In this document: positions 1 through 7,990 of the stretch, in pieces | How positions within the stretch are numbered: the first letter of the stretch is position 1 | How the letters are laid out: each line of letters starts with the position of its first letter | DNA from: Burkholderia sp. Ax-1719 | GTDB lineage: Bacteria; Pseudomonadota; Gammaproteobacteria; Burkholderiales; Burkholderiaceae | Assembly: GCF_011753055.1 (NCBI RefSeq) | Contig: NZ_VWWJ01000035.1 | Location: 1 to 63,765, forward strand | DNA: 63,765 nucleotides | Direction of reading: 5' to 3' | The notes under the pieces: generated by a model | Seen by the model: only the letters and a program-made list of their open reading frames with translations | What the model was told of the DNA's origin: nothing | Database searches by the model: none | Translations under genes and position numbers: made by a program

Positions 1-1
1 C

Positions 2-238
2 TTCGCCGCCGGCCTGTGCGGCTTCAACGGCGCGCTCGCGGCGCTGGCCGCCAGCGCACTCGGGCCGCGCGCCGCGATCTGTGCGACGATGCTCGCCGCG
101 GCGCTGCATCTGGCCGCGGTACGCCTTGGCCTGCCCGCGATGACCGCGCCATTCGCGCTCGCAGGCTGGAGCGTGCATCTTGCCTGGCGCTGGCTGGATC
201 AAAGCCTGCGCCAACCGGACAACCCCACCGCGCGCTGA
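2..238 (+). CDS. Urea transporter, C-terminal fragment (cut by window edge)
   Basis: An open frame enters from the left edge and gives 78 residues before TGA at 236-238. It reads as the last membrane segments of a bacterial urea transporter (UT family): it begins with a GFNGALAALA-type stretch and later has an LPAMTAPFALAGW stretch. Both resemble the conserved channel repeat of this family (N-G/A-x-L-A-A-L and P-x-x-T-A-P-F). The protein would be an inner-membrane channel for urea. Only the C-terminus is visible, so length and start cannot be judged. The next gene starts 10 bases later and could be co-transcribed. Another multi-pass family with a similar tail cannot be excluded. Confidence 0.6.
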   Translation, partial: FAAGLCGFNGALAALAASALGPRAAICATMLAAALHLAAVRLGLPAMTAPFALAGWSVHLAWRWLDQSLRQPDNPTAR

Positions 239-248
239 AGGAGCCGCC

Positions 249-1022
249 ATGTCATTCGCCCATCGCCCGACCGGCATCGCCGACGCCACGCCGGTTAGCG
301 CAGCGGAGCGGCAACTGCGCATCGATCTGGCCGCCGCCTACCGCCTGATCGCGCTCTACGGCTGGGACGACCTGATCTACACGCACGTTTCCGCCGCCAT
401 ACCGGGCGAGCCGGGCCGCTTCCTGATCAACCCGTTCGGCCTCGCCTTCGACGAAGTGTGCGCCTCGAATCTCGTCAAGATCGACACGGAAGGCCGCATC
501 GTCGGCCATAGCGATCACCCCGTGAACGCGACCGGCTTCGCGCTGCACGCCGCCGTGCACCTCGCGCGCGCCGATGCCGTCTGCGTCATGCATCTGCACA
601 ACACCGCGGGCATCGCCGTGTCGATCCAGCGCGACGGCCTGCTGCCTGCCTCGCAGCATGCGCTGCGCTTCTACGGCCAACTGGCGTGGCACGACTACGA
701 AGGCCTCGCGTTTACGCCCGCCGAAGGCGCGCGCCTCACGACGAGCCTGGGCAACAAACCCGCGATGCTGCTGCGCAATCACGGCACCCTCACCACCGGC
801 CGCACCGTCGCCGAAGCCTTCGTGCTGATGGCGACGCTCATCAAGGCCTGCGAGATCCAGTTGCAGGCGCAGGCAGGCGGCGTGCCGCTCGTTACGCCGC
901 CGCCCGAAGTCTGCGCGCGCACCGCCACGCAGCTGTTCGACGGCGGCGCCATCGAAGGCGAACTCGAATGGCCCGCGCTGCTGCGCAAGCTCAATCGCCT
1001 CGACCCGTCGTATCGGGACTGA
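249..1022 (+). CDS. Class II aldolase/adducin family protein
   Basis: 257 residues, the usual size for the class II aldolase/adducin fold (fuculose-1-phosphate aldolase, ribulose-phosphate epimerase and related enzymes). Visible metal-binding histidines are H115 and H117 in VMHLHNT and H178 in LLRNHGT, which would hold a catalytic zinc. An NPFGL-type substrate loop lies near residue 61. The ATG at 249 is chosen because AGGAG lies about 7 bases upstream and the family domain begins about 20 residues in; an in-frame ATG at 180 lies inside the upstream gene. Cytosolic. Substrate unknown: members act as aldolases, decarboxylases or epimerases, and some have lost activity. The tautomerase gene follows after 41 bases, suggesting a shared small-molecule pathway. 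Confidence 0.85.
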   Translation: MSFAHRPTGIADATPVSAAERQLRIDLAAAYRLIALYGWDDLIYTHVSAAIPGEPGRFLINPFGLAFDEVCASNLVKIDTEGRIVGHSDHPVNATGFALHAAVHLARADAVCVMHLHNTAGIAVSIQRDGLLPASQHALRFYGQLAWHDYEGLAFTPAEGARLTTSLGNKPAMLLRNHGTLTTGRTVAEAFVLMATLIKACEIQLQAQAGGVPLVTPPPEVCARTATQLFDGGAIEGELEWPALLRKLNRLDPSYRD

Positions 1023-1063
1023 ATTCGCCTACATCGCTTTCCACTTCAACCCAGGAGCTCTTC

Positions 1064-1252
1064 ATGCCCACGTTCCACGTCGAACTGTTCGAAGGCCGCA
1101 GCGTCGAGAAAAAACGCGAACTCGCCGCCGCACTCACCGAAACCACCGTCAAAGTGCTGGGCTGCGACGCCCAATCCGTCGACATCATTTTCCACGACGT
1201 CAAGCCGGAAAACTGGGCGACAGCCGGCAAGCTCTGGAGCGATCCGCGCTAA
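1064..1252 (+). CDS. 4-oxalocrotonate tautomerase family enzyme
   Basis: 62 residues, the typical size of 4-OT subunits. Proline follows the initiator Met, so removal of Met leaves the catalytic Pro1 that defines the tautomerase superfamily. The sequence continues with the usual beta-strand, a basic helix (RSVEKKRELAAALTE) and the second half SVDIIFHDVKPENWA. These enzymes work as small oligomers and tautomerise enol acids. AGGAG lies 8 bases before the ATG. It sits just after the class II aldolase-like gene and probably shares its transcript. Substrate unknown. Confidence 0.9.
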   Translation: MPTFHVELFEGRSVEKKRELAAALTETTVKVLGCDAQSVDIIFHDVKPENWATAGKLWSDPR

Positions 1253-1718
1253 TCCCGCGCTAATCGCTTCCAGGCTGATTAAATCGGTATCCTGATTATT
1301 TTTATGCGAAGCGCCGCCTTGCCGTCGGTGCTTCGCCTCCCCTCCAGGCTAAGTTCCAAAAATCCGGTTCGAACACCGTTTCTTCGCGCACCTGGGCCAA
1401 TTGACGCACCACGCGCGCGCACCTTGAAAATTGACGCATATTGCCGCAGCGCGCACCTCTTGCGCTAGATCAAGTCTCAGCAACACTCGCGTTTAAATTA
1501 ATCCATATCAATGCTTTAGCGCAGTCAATCGCCGCCTGATGATTGACTACTGCGACATGCTGGCGCATATCGCGGCGCAGCAAAACGCACGCGCTTCCCC
1601 TACGCTTACGTCCATTCGCACGACGCTTCGCGCGACGGTTTCCCCGCCGCCGCACTGCGCGCGCCGTGCAGAGTTTTCCGACGCATAAGCAAGCAACACG
1701 TACGCATAAGGCACGCAC
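1253..1718 (+). other. Intergenic region upstream of cydA
   Basis: 466 bases with no convincing gene; the open frames here are shadows. It contains the FNR/Anr-like box at 1460-1473 and AT-rich sequence (TAAATT at 1494-1499) at the right distance for a -10 element. That would leave a leader of about 210 bases before cydA. No clear intrinsic terminator was seen after the tautomerase gene. Confidence 0.6.
1460..1473 (+). promoter_or_regulatory. FNR/Anr-type oxygen-response box
   Basis: TTGCGCTAGATCAA matches the TTGAT-N4-ATCAA consensus with a perfect right half and 3 of 5 bases in the left half. With its centre at 1466.5, a class II FNR promoter would start near 1508 and place the -10 at about 1494-1499, where TAAATT is found. 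Low-oxygen control of terminal oxidases by FNR/Anr is well established. That this site does so is inferred. Confidence 0.55.
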
Positions 1719-3185
1719 ATGCCCCCGTCACTCCCCGCACTGCCGGCCATATCGGCATTCGATCTGGCCCGGCTCCAGTTCGCCTTCACGGTCTCCTTCC
1801 ACATCGTCTTTCCGGCGCTCTCCATTGGCCTCGCGAGCTTTATCGCGGTGCTCGAAGCGTGCTGGCTCAAGACGCGCCAACCCTTCTACAAAGAGCTCTG
1901 CCACTTCTGGTCGAAGATCTTCGCCGTGGCCTTCGGCATGGGCGTCGTCTCCGGCGTGGTGATGAGCTATGAGTTCGGCACCAACTGGGCCGGCTTTTCT
2001 TCGTTCGCCGGTCCCGTCACCGGGCCGCTGCTGATGTACGAGGTCATGACCGCGTTCTTCCTGGAAGCGGGCTTCCTCGGCATCATGCTGTTCGGCTGGA
2101 ACCGCGTGAGCGAGCGCGCCCACTTTGGCGCGACGCTGATGGTCGCCATCGGCACGCTGATTTCGACGTTCTGGATTCTCGCCTCCAATAGCTGGATGCA
2201 GACGCCGCAAGGCTTCAAGATCGAAGATGGCCACGTGGTCCCCACCGACTGGTTCAAGATCATCTTCAATCCGTCGTTTCCGTACCGCCTCGCGCATATG
2301 GCGATCGCCGCGTTTATCGTCGCCGCGCTCGTGGTGGCCGCGACGGGCGCATGGCACCTGCTCAAGGGCCGCCGCGATCCGGCCGTGAAGAAGATGTTCT
2401 CGATGGCGCTGGGTCTGCTGTTGATCCTCGCGCCGGTGCAAGCCTTCGTGGGCGACGCGCATGGTTTGAACACGCGTGAATACCAGCCCGCCAAGATCGC
2501 CGCGATCGAAGGCATCTGGGACACCGAACACGGCGGCACCGCGCTCAACCTGTTCGGCATCCCCGACATGAAAGCCGAAACCACCCGCTACGCCGTGCAG
2601 GTTCCGCACCTGGGCAGCCTGATTCTCACGCATAGCTGGGACGGCGAAATTCGCGGCCTCAAGACCTTCCCGCCCGAAGATCGCCCGAATTCGACGCTGA
2701 TTTTCTGGACCTTCCGCGTGATGGTCGGCTTAGGCATCCTGATGATCGTGCTGGGTGTGGCCGGATGGTGGCTGCGCAAACGCGGCACGCTCTATGAATC
2801 GCGTCTGTTCCAGCGCTTCACGCTGCTGATGGGCCCGACCGGGTTCATCACGCTGCTGGCAGGCTGGATCACGACCGAAGCGGGCCGCCAGCCCTGGGTG
2901 GTGTATGGCGTGATGCGCACCGCGCAGGCAGTGTCGCCGCTCACCGCGCAGCAAGTCGGCATTTCGCTGATGGCCTTCGTGTTCGTGTATTTCCTCGTGT
3001 TCGGCACGGGCATCTATTACCTGCTCAAGCTGATGCGCAAAGGCCCGGCGCTGCCCGGCGCGGGACACGACGGCAATCATGGCGGCGATGACAACCATCG
3101 CGTAGTGGAAGCCCATCCCGCGATCGCGGCGAACCAGACCGCGCGCCGTCCGATGGCCGCCGTCGACGAGCTGATCGACGCCTGA
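1719..3185 (+). CDS. cydA: Cytochrome bd ubiquinol oxidase subunit I, CioA type
   Basis: 488-residue polytopic inner-membrane protein. It carries haems b558, b595 and d and oxidises quinol while reducing oxygen. Histidines at expected ligand places are visible: H28 in VSFHIVFPA and H193 in RLAHM. E108 and E116 lie in the MYEVMTAFFLEAGF helix, and the hallmark GRQPWVVYG occurs in the C-terminal third. The quinol loop is short, as in the cyanide-insensitive CioA subgroup rather than E. coli CydA. The C-terminus ends in a His/Asp-rich tail (GHDGNHGGDDNH). cydB follows after 74 bases and a DUF2474 gene overlaps cydB, so the operon is cydA-cydB-DUF2474. Likely induced at low oxygen by the box at 1460. 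Confidence 0.96.
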   Translation: MPPSLPALPAISAFDLARLQFAFTVSFHIVFPALSIGLASFIAVLEACWLKTRQPFYKELCHFWSKIFAVAFGMGVVSGVVMSYEFGTNWAGFSSFAGPVTGPLLMYEVMTAFFLEAGFLGIMLFGWNRVSERAHFGATLMVAIGTLISTFWILASNSWMQTPQGFKIEDGHVVPTDWFKIIFNPSFPYRLAHMAIAAFIVAALVVAATGAWHLLKGRRDPAVKKMFSMALGLLLILAPVQAFVGDAHGLNTREYQPAKIAAIEGIWDTEHGGTALNLFGIPDMKAETTRYAVQVPHLGSLILTHSWDGEIRGLKTFPPEDRPNSTLIFWTFRVMVGLGILMIVLGVAGWWLRKRGTLYESRLFQRFTLLMGPTGFITLLAGWITTEAGRQPWVVYGVMRTAQAVSPLTAQQVGISLMAFVFVYFLVFGTGIYYLLKLMRKGPALPGAGHDGNHGGDDNHRVVEAHPAIAANQTARRPMAAVDELIDA

Positions 3186-3259
3186 CGCGCGCGGCCGTCG
3201 ACTCGCAGCGATCCTACATACGCACACAGCAACCGCACACAGAAACGAGGCAACGCAAC

Positions 3260-4264
3260 ATGGATGTCACCGTCATCTGGGCCGCGATCATCGCGCTCGG
3301 TCTTTTACTCTACGTCGTGCTGGACGGCTTCGATCTGGGCATCGGCATCGTCTTCCCGTTCTTCCCGGACGAAGAAGAACGCAACCTGATGATGAACACG
3401 GTCGCGCCCGTGTGGGACGGCAACGAAACCTGGCTCGTGCTGGGCGGCGCGGGGCTGTTCGCCGTGTTTCCCATCGTCTACTCGACGGTGCTCTCGGCGC
3501 TCTATCTGCCGCTGATCTTCATGCTCGCCTGCCTGATCTTCCGCGGCGTGTCGTTCGAGCTTCGCGCCAAGGCCAATCGCACCAAGCATCTGTGGGATCT
3601 GGCGTTCATCGGCGGTTCGACCGGCGCGGCGTTCTTCCAGGGCATCGCGCTGGGGGCGTTCCTGCAAGGTATTCCGATGCAGGACGGCCATTTCGCGGGC
3701 GACGCCTTCGGCTGGCTCACGCCGTTCAGCCTGCTGACGGGCTTTGGCCTCGTGGCCACGTACGCGCTGCTCGGCAGCTGCTGGCTGGTCGCCAAGACCG
3801 AGGGCGATCTGCAACGCCGTCTGCACAAGCTCGTCTGGCCGCTGACGGTCATGCTGCTCGGCTTTATCGCGCTGGTGAGCCTGTGGACGCCGCTGCAAGA
3901 TCCGTCGATCGCCAATCGCTGGTTCTACTCGGGCCTGTTCTGGCGTCTTGCGCCGGTCCCGCTGCTGGTGGTGGCCTGCACCGTCTGGATGCGCTGGGCC
4001 GTGCAGTCGCGCCATCACAAGACGCCGTTCATGGCCGCGCTCGCGCTGGTGCTGCTCGGCTATGTCGGCCTGCTCGTCAGCCTGTGGCCCTACGCGATTC
4101 CGCAGCACCTGACGCTCTGGCAAGCCGCCGCGCCGCGCGAAAGCCAGACCTTCACGCTGATCGGCGCATCGTTCATCCTGCCCATCATCCTGGCGTATAC
4201 GGCGCTCGGTTACTGGGTCTTCCGAGGCAAGCTCAATCATGGCGACGCTCACCACTACCACTAA
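3260..4264 (+). CDS. cydB: Cytochrome bd ubiquinol oxidase subunit II, CioB type
   Basis: 334-residue polytopic membrane protein, the partner subunit of CydA. The N-terminus (WAAIIALGLLLYVVLDGFDLGIG) and the following PVWDGNETWLV motif are diagnostic of CydB/CioB. ATG at 3260 is preceded by GAGG about 10 bases upstream. It contributes to quinol oxidase assembly and haem stability and has no haem of its own. The last 26 bases overlap the small DUF2474 gene in another frame. Confidence 0.96.
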   Translation: MDVTVIWAAIIALGLLLYVVLDGFDLGIGIVFPFFPDEEERNLMMNTVAPVWDGNETWLVLGGAGLFAVFPIVYSTVLSALYLPLIFMLACLIFRGVSFELRAKANRTKHLWDLAFIGGSTGAAFFQGIALGAFLQGIPMQDGHFAGDAFGWLTPFSLLTGFGLVATYALLGSCWLVAKTEGDLQRRLHKLVWPLTVMLLGFIALVSLWTPLQDPSIANRWFYSGLFWRLAPVPLLVVACTVWMRWAVQSRHHKTPFMAALALVLLGYVGLLVSLWPYAIPQHLTLWQAAAPRESQTFTLIGASFILPIILAYTALGYWVFRGKLNHGDAHHYH

Positions 4265-4400
4265 GTCCACATCGACAAAACGCGCCCTGCCCGGCTGGCT
4301 CTGGTTCGTGCTGCTGTGGTGCGGCGGCGTGGCCGGGGCGGTGTCGCTCGGCTACGTGTTCAAGATCTTCATGAACCTCACCTTGTTCGCCGTGAAATAA
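4239..4400 (+). CDS. DUF2474 small membrane protein of the bd/Cio oxidase (CydX/CioZ-like)
   Basis: A 53-residue gene starting with ATG at 4239 inside the end of cydB and ending in TAA at 4398-4400. It has a Thr/Lys-rich N-terminus, then PGWLWFVLLWCGG and a single hydrophobic helix running to YVFKIFMNLTLF. The position, size and W-x-W-F-x-x-L-W-x-x-G pattern match DUF2474, a family found after cioAB. By analogy with CydX and CioZ it should be an accessory subunit stabilising the oxidase. The 26-base overlap with cydB implies translational coupling; no strong separate ribosome site is seen. It is easily missed because of its size. Confidence 0.85.
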   Translation: MATLTTTTKSTSTKRALPGWLWFVLLWCGGVAGAVSLGYVFKIFMNLTLFAVK

Positions 4401-4514
4401 CGCACCACCCACGCACAATCAGCCCACAACCCGCCCACAAGCGTGCGCCCAGCCGCACCTGACCCGCGCGCCGCGTTAGACTGTAGGCCATCTGTAACTT
4501 CGATCACAAGAACC

Positions 4515-5309
4515 ATGCAACAGATGACCTTCATGGAATGCGTGAAACGCGCGTGGGTGAGCGCCGGGGAAGCCGTCACGCGCATGCCCGCCGTGGTGCT
4601 GGGCGCCTTTGTCCTCTACGCCGCGCTCGGCTGGCTCGCGCTGGCCGGCCGGCCGATCCCGGGCGAAGGCGATGTGCCGTCCGCCGGGCTGATCCTGCTG
4701 GGCAATCTGGCGTCAATCTTCAACGCCCTCGTCTATCTCTGGTTCACGCTCAAGGTCTACCGCTTTGTGCTGCTCGGCGAGCTGACGGCGCCCATCATGC
4801 CCAACGGCGCGCGTCCGATGCTGCGCATGCTGGGCCTGGGCGTACTGATGTGTCTGTTCTTTATCGGCTCCGGCGCGGGGCTGTGGATCGCACTGAGGCC
4901 ACAGAACGAAGCGAGCGAGCTCTTTCTCGCGCTGGTCGTCGCGGCTATCTGGATGTTCATTGGCGTGCGCGTGTGCCTGCTTTATCCGGCGCTGGCGATT
5001 GGCGGGCGCTTTTCGCTGGGCGCGGCCTGGCGCGACACGAAAGGACACTTCTGGAATCTGCTCGGCGTCTCGTGCCTGGCGGCGCTGCCGCTGCTCGTGT
5101 GCGGTTTGATCGCGCTGATCGGCATGGGTCTCGCGGGCATCTCGCCCGCTGTGGTGCAGACGCCTGGCTGGTTCACGGCGCTGGCCATCATGCAGAGCGT
5201 CGCCAATCTGGCTTTCGCGCTGCTCACCAGCTCGGCGCTGGCGTGGCTCTATCGGCGCTATGCGAATGCGCTGGGGACGTCCGGCAATCCGGCAGCTTCC
5301 ACGCACTGA
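4515..5309 (+). CDS. Multi-pass membrane protein of unknown function
   Basis: 264 residues with about five or six hydrophobic segments (for example VVLGAFVLYAALGWLAL, LGVLMCLFFIGSGAGLWIAL and LFLALVVAAIWMFIGVRVCLL). The ATG at 4515 gives the N-terminus MQQMTFMECVKRAW. An upstream ATG frame would add 24 unlikely residues. I do not recognise the family; it looks like the DUF-type membrane proteins common in Burkholderia. It lies 114 bases after the cyd operon on the same strand, so read-through is possible, but a functional link to the oxidase is not shown. Confidence 0.7.
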   Translation: MQQMTFMECVKRAWVSAGEAVTRMPAVVLGAFVLYAALGWLALAGRPIPGEGDVPSAGLILLGNLASIFNALVYLWFTLKVYRFVLLGELTAPIMPNGARPMLRMLGLGVLMCLFFIGSGAGLWIALRPQNEASELFLALVVAAIWMFIGVRVCLLYPALAIGGRFSLGAAWRDTKGHFWNLLGVSCLAALPLLVCGLIALIGMGLAGISPAVVQTPGWFTALAIMQSVANLAFALLTSSALAWLYRRYANALGTSGNPAASTH

Positions 5310-5403
5310 GCTTGCTGCCCGGCGGTTCAAACGCCGTGCGGCCGGGGTCGACGTCCGCAAGCGCTTGCAAAGCGGACTCGACCCATGCTGATGCGCGGCG
5401 TTA

Positions 5404-6363
5404 TCAGGCCTGAGCGACTGGGGCGACTGATTCGGCCTGCGCACCCAATAGATTGCGTCGGACCCACTCTTCGAGCGAGCAAACCCCGATCCCTCGCCGT
5501 GCGTTGAAGGTCTGGCTCATGTCCCACGCAACGCCGCGCCCCTGTGCGAACACGACGCGATACTTCCTCAAGGCATTCTGCGGCTCCCCGGCCAACTGCC
5601 GCTGCAGCTCCGGCACGCTCCATTCGCTGCGACGGACCTTGACGCCAAGGACCCTGTCGAGCGTATCGGCAACTTCCCGCCAGGTCACCGTATCGCCAGC
5701 GACATGCACGACCTGGTTCACGATGCGTGGCTCGGCGAACACGACTTCTACCGTCAATGCGGCGATGTCGTCGGCCGTCGTCACCGTGACGGCATTGTCC
5801 CAGCCGCCCAGCGCGTTCACGGTCAGAGTCGCCAGATCGACCACACCGAACGACTTCTCGAACACGAAGCTCGTGAACATGCCTGTCGAAACGATGACCC
5901 ATTGGGTACGCGATTGCGCACGTAGAAGATCGCGCACGTCGAGTTGTTCGTCGAACAGATCCTGAGCGCTGCCTCTGCCGATCACGTCGTAGTCGACGCC
6001 GAACTGCCACGGAAAATATCGCTCGACGCCGGCATCCAGGGCCGCTTGCGCGATCTTGCGTTGCACGCCGGGACCGCCTGCAAATCCGGTGCACGAGATG
6101 ACCGTATCGAAACGCGCGAAAATCGCGGCGAGTTCAGCACTCGTTTGCGCAGCAAGATCGGCTTCGACGAATTCAATGCCCAGCGCACGCAATTCGGCCA
6201 CGTCCTTTTGTTTAGCCGGATCCGCCGACGCTATCGTCGAGGGACGAAGCAATACCGCGATGCCCAGGTTGTCCGCGTGCCTCGCACGTCGGGACAGGCT
6301 GCGCAGCATGGCCATGCCGAGTTCACCGACGCCAAGAACAAGAATTGAGCTGTTGTTCAACAT
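5404..6363 (-). CDS. NmrA-like / isoflavone-reductase-like NAD(P)-binding protein
   Basis: 319 residues from ATG at 6363. The N-terminus ILVLGVGELGMAMLRSL is a Rossmann beta-alpha-beta with a G-x-G-x-x-G pattern. It is followed by FDTVISCTGF and by the YFPWQFGVDYD stretch typical of NmrA-like and isoflavone/phenylcoumaran reductase-like atypical short-chain proteins. It is probably an NADPH-dependent reductase or redox sensor in the cytosol; substrate unknown. The open frame extends 123 codons upstream, but those residues lack domain character and run into the divergent LysR promoter. It is divergent from the LysR gene at 6604, the usual arrangement for a regulator and its target. Confidence 0.85.
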   Translation of the reverse strand: MLNNSSILVLGVGELGMAMLRSLSRRARHADNLGIAVLLRPSTIASADPAKQKDVAELRALGIEFVEADLAAQTSAELAAIFARFDTVISCTGFAGGPGVQRKIAQAALDAGVERYFPWQFGVDYDVIGRGSAQDLFDEQLDVRDLLRAQSRTQWVIVSTGMFTSFVFEKSFGVVDLATLTVNALGGWDNAVTVTTADDIAALTVEVVFAEPRIVNQVVHVAGDTVTWREVADTLDRVLGVKVRRSEWSVPELQRQLAGEPQNALRKYRVVFAQGRGVAWDMSQTFNARRGIGVCSLEEWVRRNLLGAQAESVAPVAQA

Positions 6364-6603
6364 ATGCGTTACCCATCGAGAAAAGAGGGATTGAGGAACG
6401 GCCCCAACGCGCAAATTCATATGCAAGAGCGGCCGTCGAACGAAACGCAGTGTAGTGGCGCGCCTGCTGCCCATTGTTCGTGATGCGTGAATACACAAAG
6501 CGGTGCCAAGCGCACCGGCCGAATGCGTCGGGCGGCGTCGGGTTGGTAACATGAGGCCGTTATTGGCCAGATCAGGCAGTCGCCTCCGCTGCCCAGCGCG
6601 CTC
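6364..6603. promoter_or_regulatory. Divergent promoter region between NmrA-like gene and LysR
   Basis: 240 bases separate the two divergent starts. LysR proteins commonly bind such intervals at T-N11-A sites. I could not single out one site by eye. Confidence 0.4.
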
Positions 6604-7503
6604 ATGGATAAACTTCAAGCGATGACCATTTTTGTACGGGTCGTCGAGGCACAAAGCTTCAGCAAGGCCGCCGAGACCTTGTCGATGCCGCGATCGTCCG
6701 TCACGACGATCGTGAAGAATCTGGAAGCGCATCTGCGCACTCCGCTGCTACGCAGAAGCACGAGAAGCCTGAGTCTGACCGAGGCGGGCGCGCGATACTT
6801 TGCGTCGTGCCAGGTCGTTCTCGCGGAAGTGGCCAACGCGGAGAGCCAGTTATCGGCTACCGCTGACGCGCCGCGTGGGCGCGTGCGGGTGGATATGCCT
6901 GGGGTGATCGGCCGGTCGATCGTCTTGCCCCGGTTGCACGAATTCGAAACCCGCTATCCGGATATCGAACTGGTGCTTGGACTGAGTGACCGGCCGTCGG
7001 ATCTCATCTATGAAGGCATCGATTGCGCGATTCGCACCGGTGCGCTTTCCGATTCGACGCTGATCGCGCGACGCCTGGGGCAACTCGCCTGGTTGACCTG
7101 CGCGTCGCCCCGCTATCTGAAGCGCTATGGCGAGCCGGATTCTGTGGCGTCGCTCGACGCTCACAAAGTCATCAACTACCTGTCGAATGCGAGCGGGCGC
7201 CCCGTGGAATGGCGTTTCAGCATGGACGGCAAAGACGTGGCAATGACCATGCGCAGCCGGTTTTCCGTCAATGAGACAGAGGCTTATGTTCAATGTGGTC
7301 TGGAAGGCCTCGGCCTGATCCAGCTATCGGAGTTTGCGGTGTCGCCGTATCTTCGCAGCGGGCGGCTCAAGGAGGTGCTCGTCGACGCGAGGTGTACGCC
7401 CGTGCCGGTCTCTATTGTTTATCCGCAGGCGCGTGTGACGGTGGCGATCAGAGCGTTCGTGGACTGGATCGTCGAGATCGCAACGGCCGATCTGGCGCAG
7501 TGA
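6604..7503 (+). CDS. LysR-family transcriptional regulator
   Basis: 299 residues. The N-terminal winged helix-turn-helix (MTIFVRVVEAQSFSKAAETL, then SVTTIVKNLEAHL and LLRRSTRSLSLTEAG) is the CrgA/AaeR-like LysR subtype. The rest is a periplasmic-binding-type effector domain (RVDMPGVIGRSIVLPRL onward). Divergent from the NmrA-like reductase, its probable target. The gene stops at 7503, 6 bases before the stop codon of the truncated ICMT copy. This makes it the last ancestral gene on the left of the proposed island. Confidence 0.93.
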   Translation: MDKLQAMTIFVRVVEAQSFSKAAETLSMPRSSVTTIVKNLEAHLRTPLLRRSTRSLSLTEAGARYFASCQVVLAEVANAESQLSATADAPRGRVRVDMPGVIGRSIVLPRLHEFETRYPDIELVLGLSDRPSDLIYEGIDCAIRTGALSDSTLIARRLGQLAWLTCASPRYLKRYGEPDSVASLDAHKVINYLSNASGRPVEWRFSMDGKDVAMTMRSRFSVNETEAYVQCGLEGLGLIQLSEFAVSPYLRSGRLKEVLVDARCTPVPVSIVYPQARVTVAIRAFVDWIVEIATADLAQ

Positions 7504-7509
7504 ACGGCT

Positions 7510-7721
7510 TCACCACACCCCAGGCACAAACCGATACCGCACCCGCTCCAGATACGCACGATAGCCCGGCAGCTCCGCGGCCAGTGCGCGCTCCTCACGC
7601 ACCGCGCGCCAGCCTACACCCGCCACCATCACCGGCACCCACGCCAGCCCCCACCACGATCCCAGCATCAGCGGCGTGCCCGCCAGCAGCAGGATCGCGA
7701 ACGCGTACATCGGATGGCGCA
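7510..7721 (-). pseudogene. Displaced 3' end of an ICMT-family gene (truncated copy)
   Basis: 212 bases matching 22588-22799 without gaps and with only six base changes. It begins exactly at the stop codon and covers the codons for residues 161-229 of the intact gene at 22588-23277. All six changes are synonymous: the 69 encoded residues are identical. It has lost the first 160 codons and would need a TTG start, so it should be non-functional. Homology ends at TCGGATGGCGCA (7710-7721), after which the 145-bp repeat continues. It is best read as the chromosomal 3' end left behind when foreign DNA entered the gene. Confidence 0.85.
7710..7721 (+). other. Candidate attachment core, left junction
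   Basis: TCGGATGGCGCA is the point where ICMT homology stops and island sequence starts. The same 12 bases occur at 22788-22799 inside the intact ICMT gene and at 21216-21227 at the start of the second long repeat. On the minus strand they encode the conserved Arg-His-Pro motif of the methyltransferase. No integrase gene is visible, so calling it an att core is an inference. Confidence 0.5.
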
Positions 7722-7854
7722 AGTGCTATCTATATATGCGGGCAAAAAATGTTCGAAAATCCGCCAGAAGCCTTACCCCACGGGCTTCTTGACGCAGCCC
7801 ATCAGCAGTTGAGTCAGATTTTTCGCCACAAGCCGACCTGCGGAGGGGCCAATA
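7710..7854 (+). repeat. 145-bp direct repeat, copy A
   Basis: Aligned by hand with 21216-21360, it is gap-free over 145 bases and about 85% identical; the first 50 bases differ at a single position. The two copies lie 13,506 bases apart in the same orientation. The plus strand has an open frame through both copies (SDGASAIYICGQKMFE near the start, KPTCGG near the end). The minus strand ends a frame at the same stop position in both copies. I do not recognise the sequence; it could be the end of a mobile element. Confidence 0.75.
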
Positions 7855-7990
7855 TGAGAGGCTGACCGCGGCCAAATTGAGACCCTCGACGGAGCCCCCC
7901 AGATTGCTGGCAATCGTCCGAGACCAAATGAGGTTGTCCTCAGAAACGGAAAGCGAAGCACGTCAGGCCGCTGGCAATGCACAGCCCGTC
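7855..7990 (+). other. Intergenic region after repeat copy A
   Basis: 136 bases between the repeat and the stop of the AraC gene. No gene or hairpin was recognised. Confidence 0.4.

Noticed and set aside
7293..7865. Plus-strand frame running from the LysR gene through the ICMT fragment and repeat A
   Set aside because: It joins three unrelated segments and its first part is a shadow of the LysR gene. Only the stretch shared with repeat B is of interest and is reported there.
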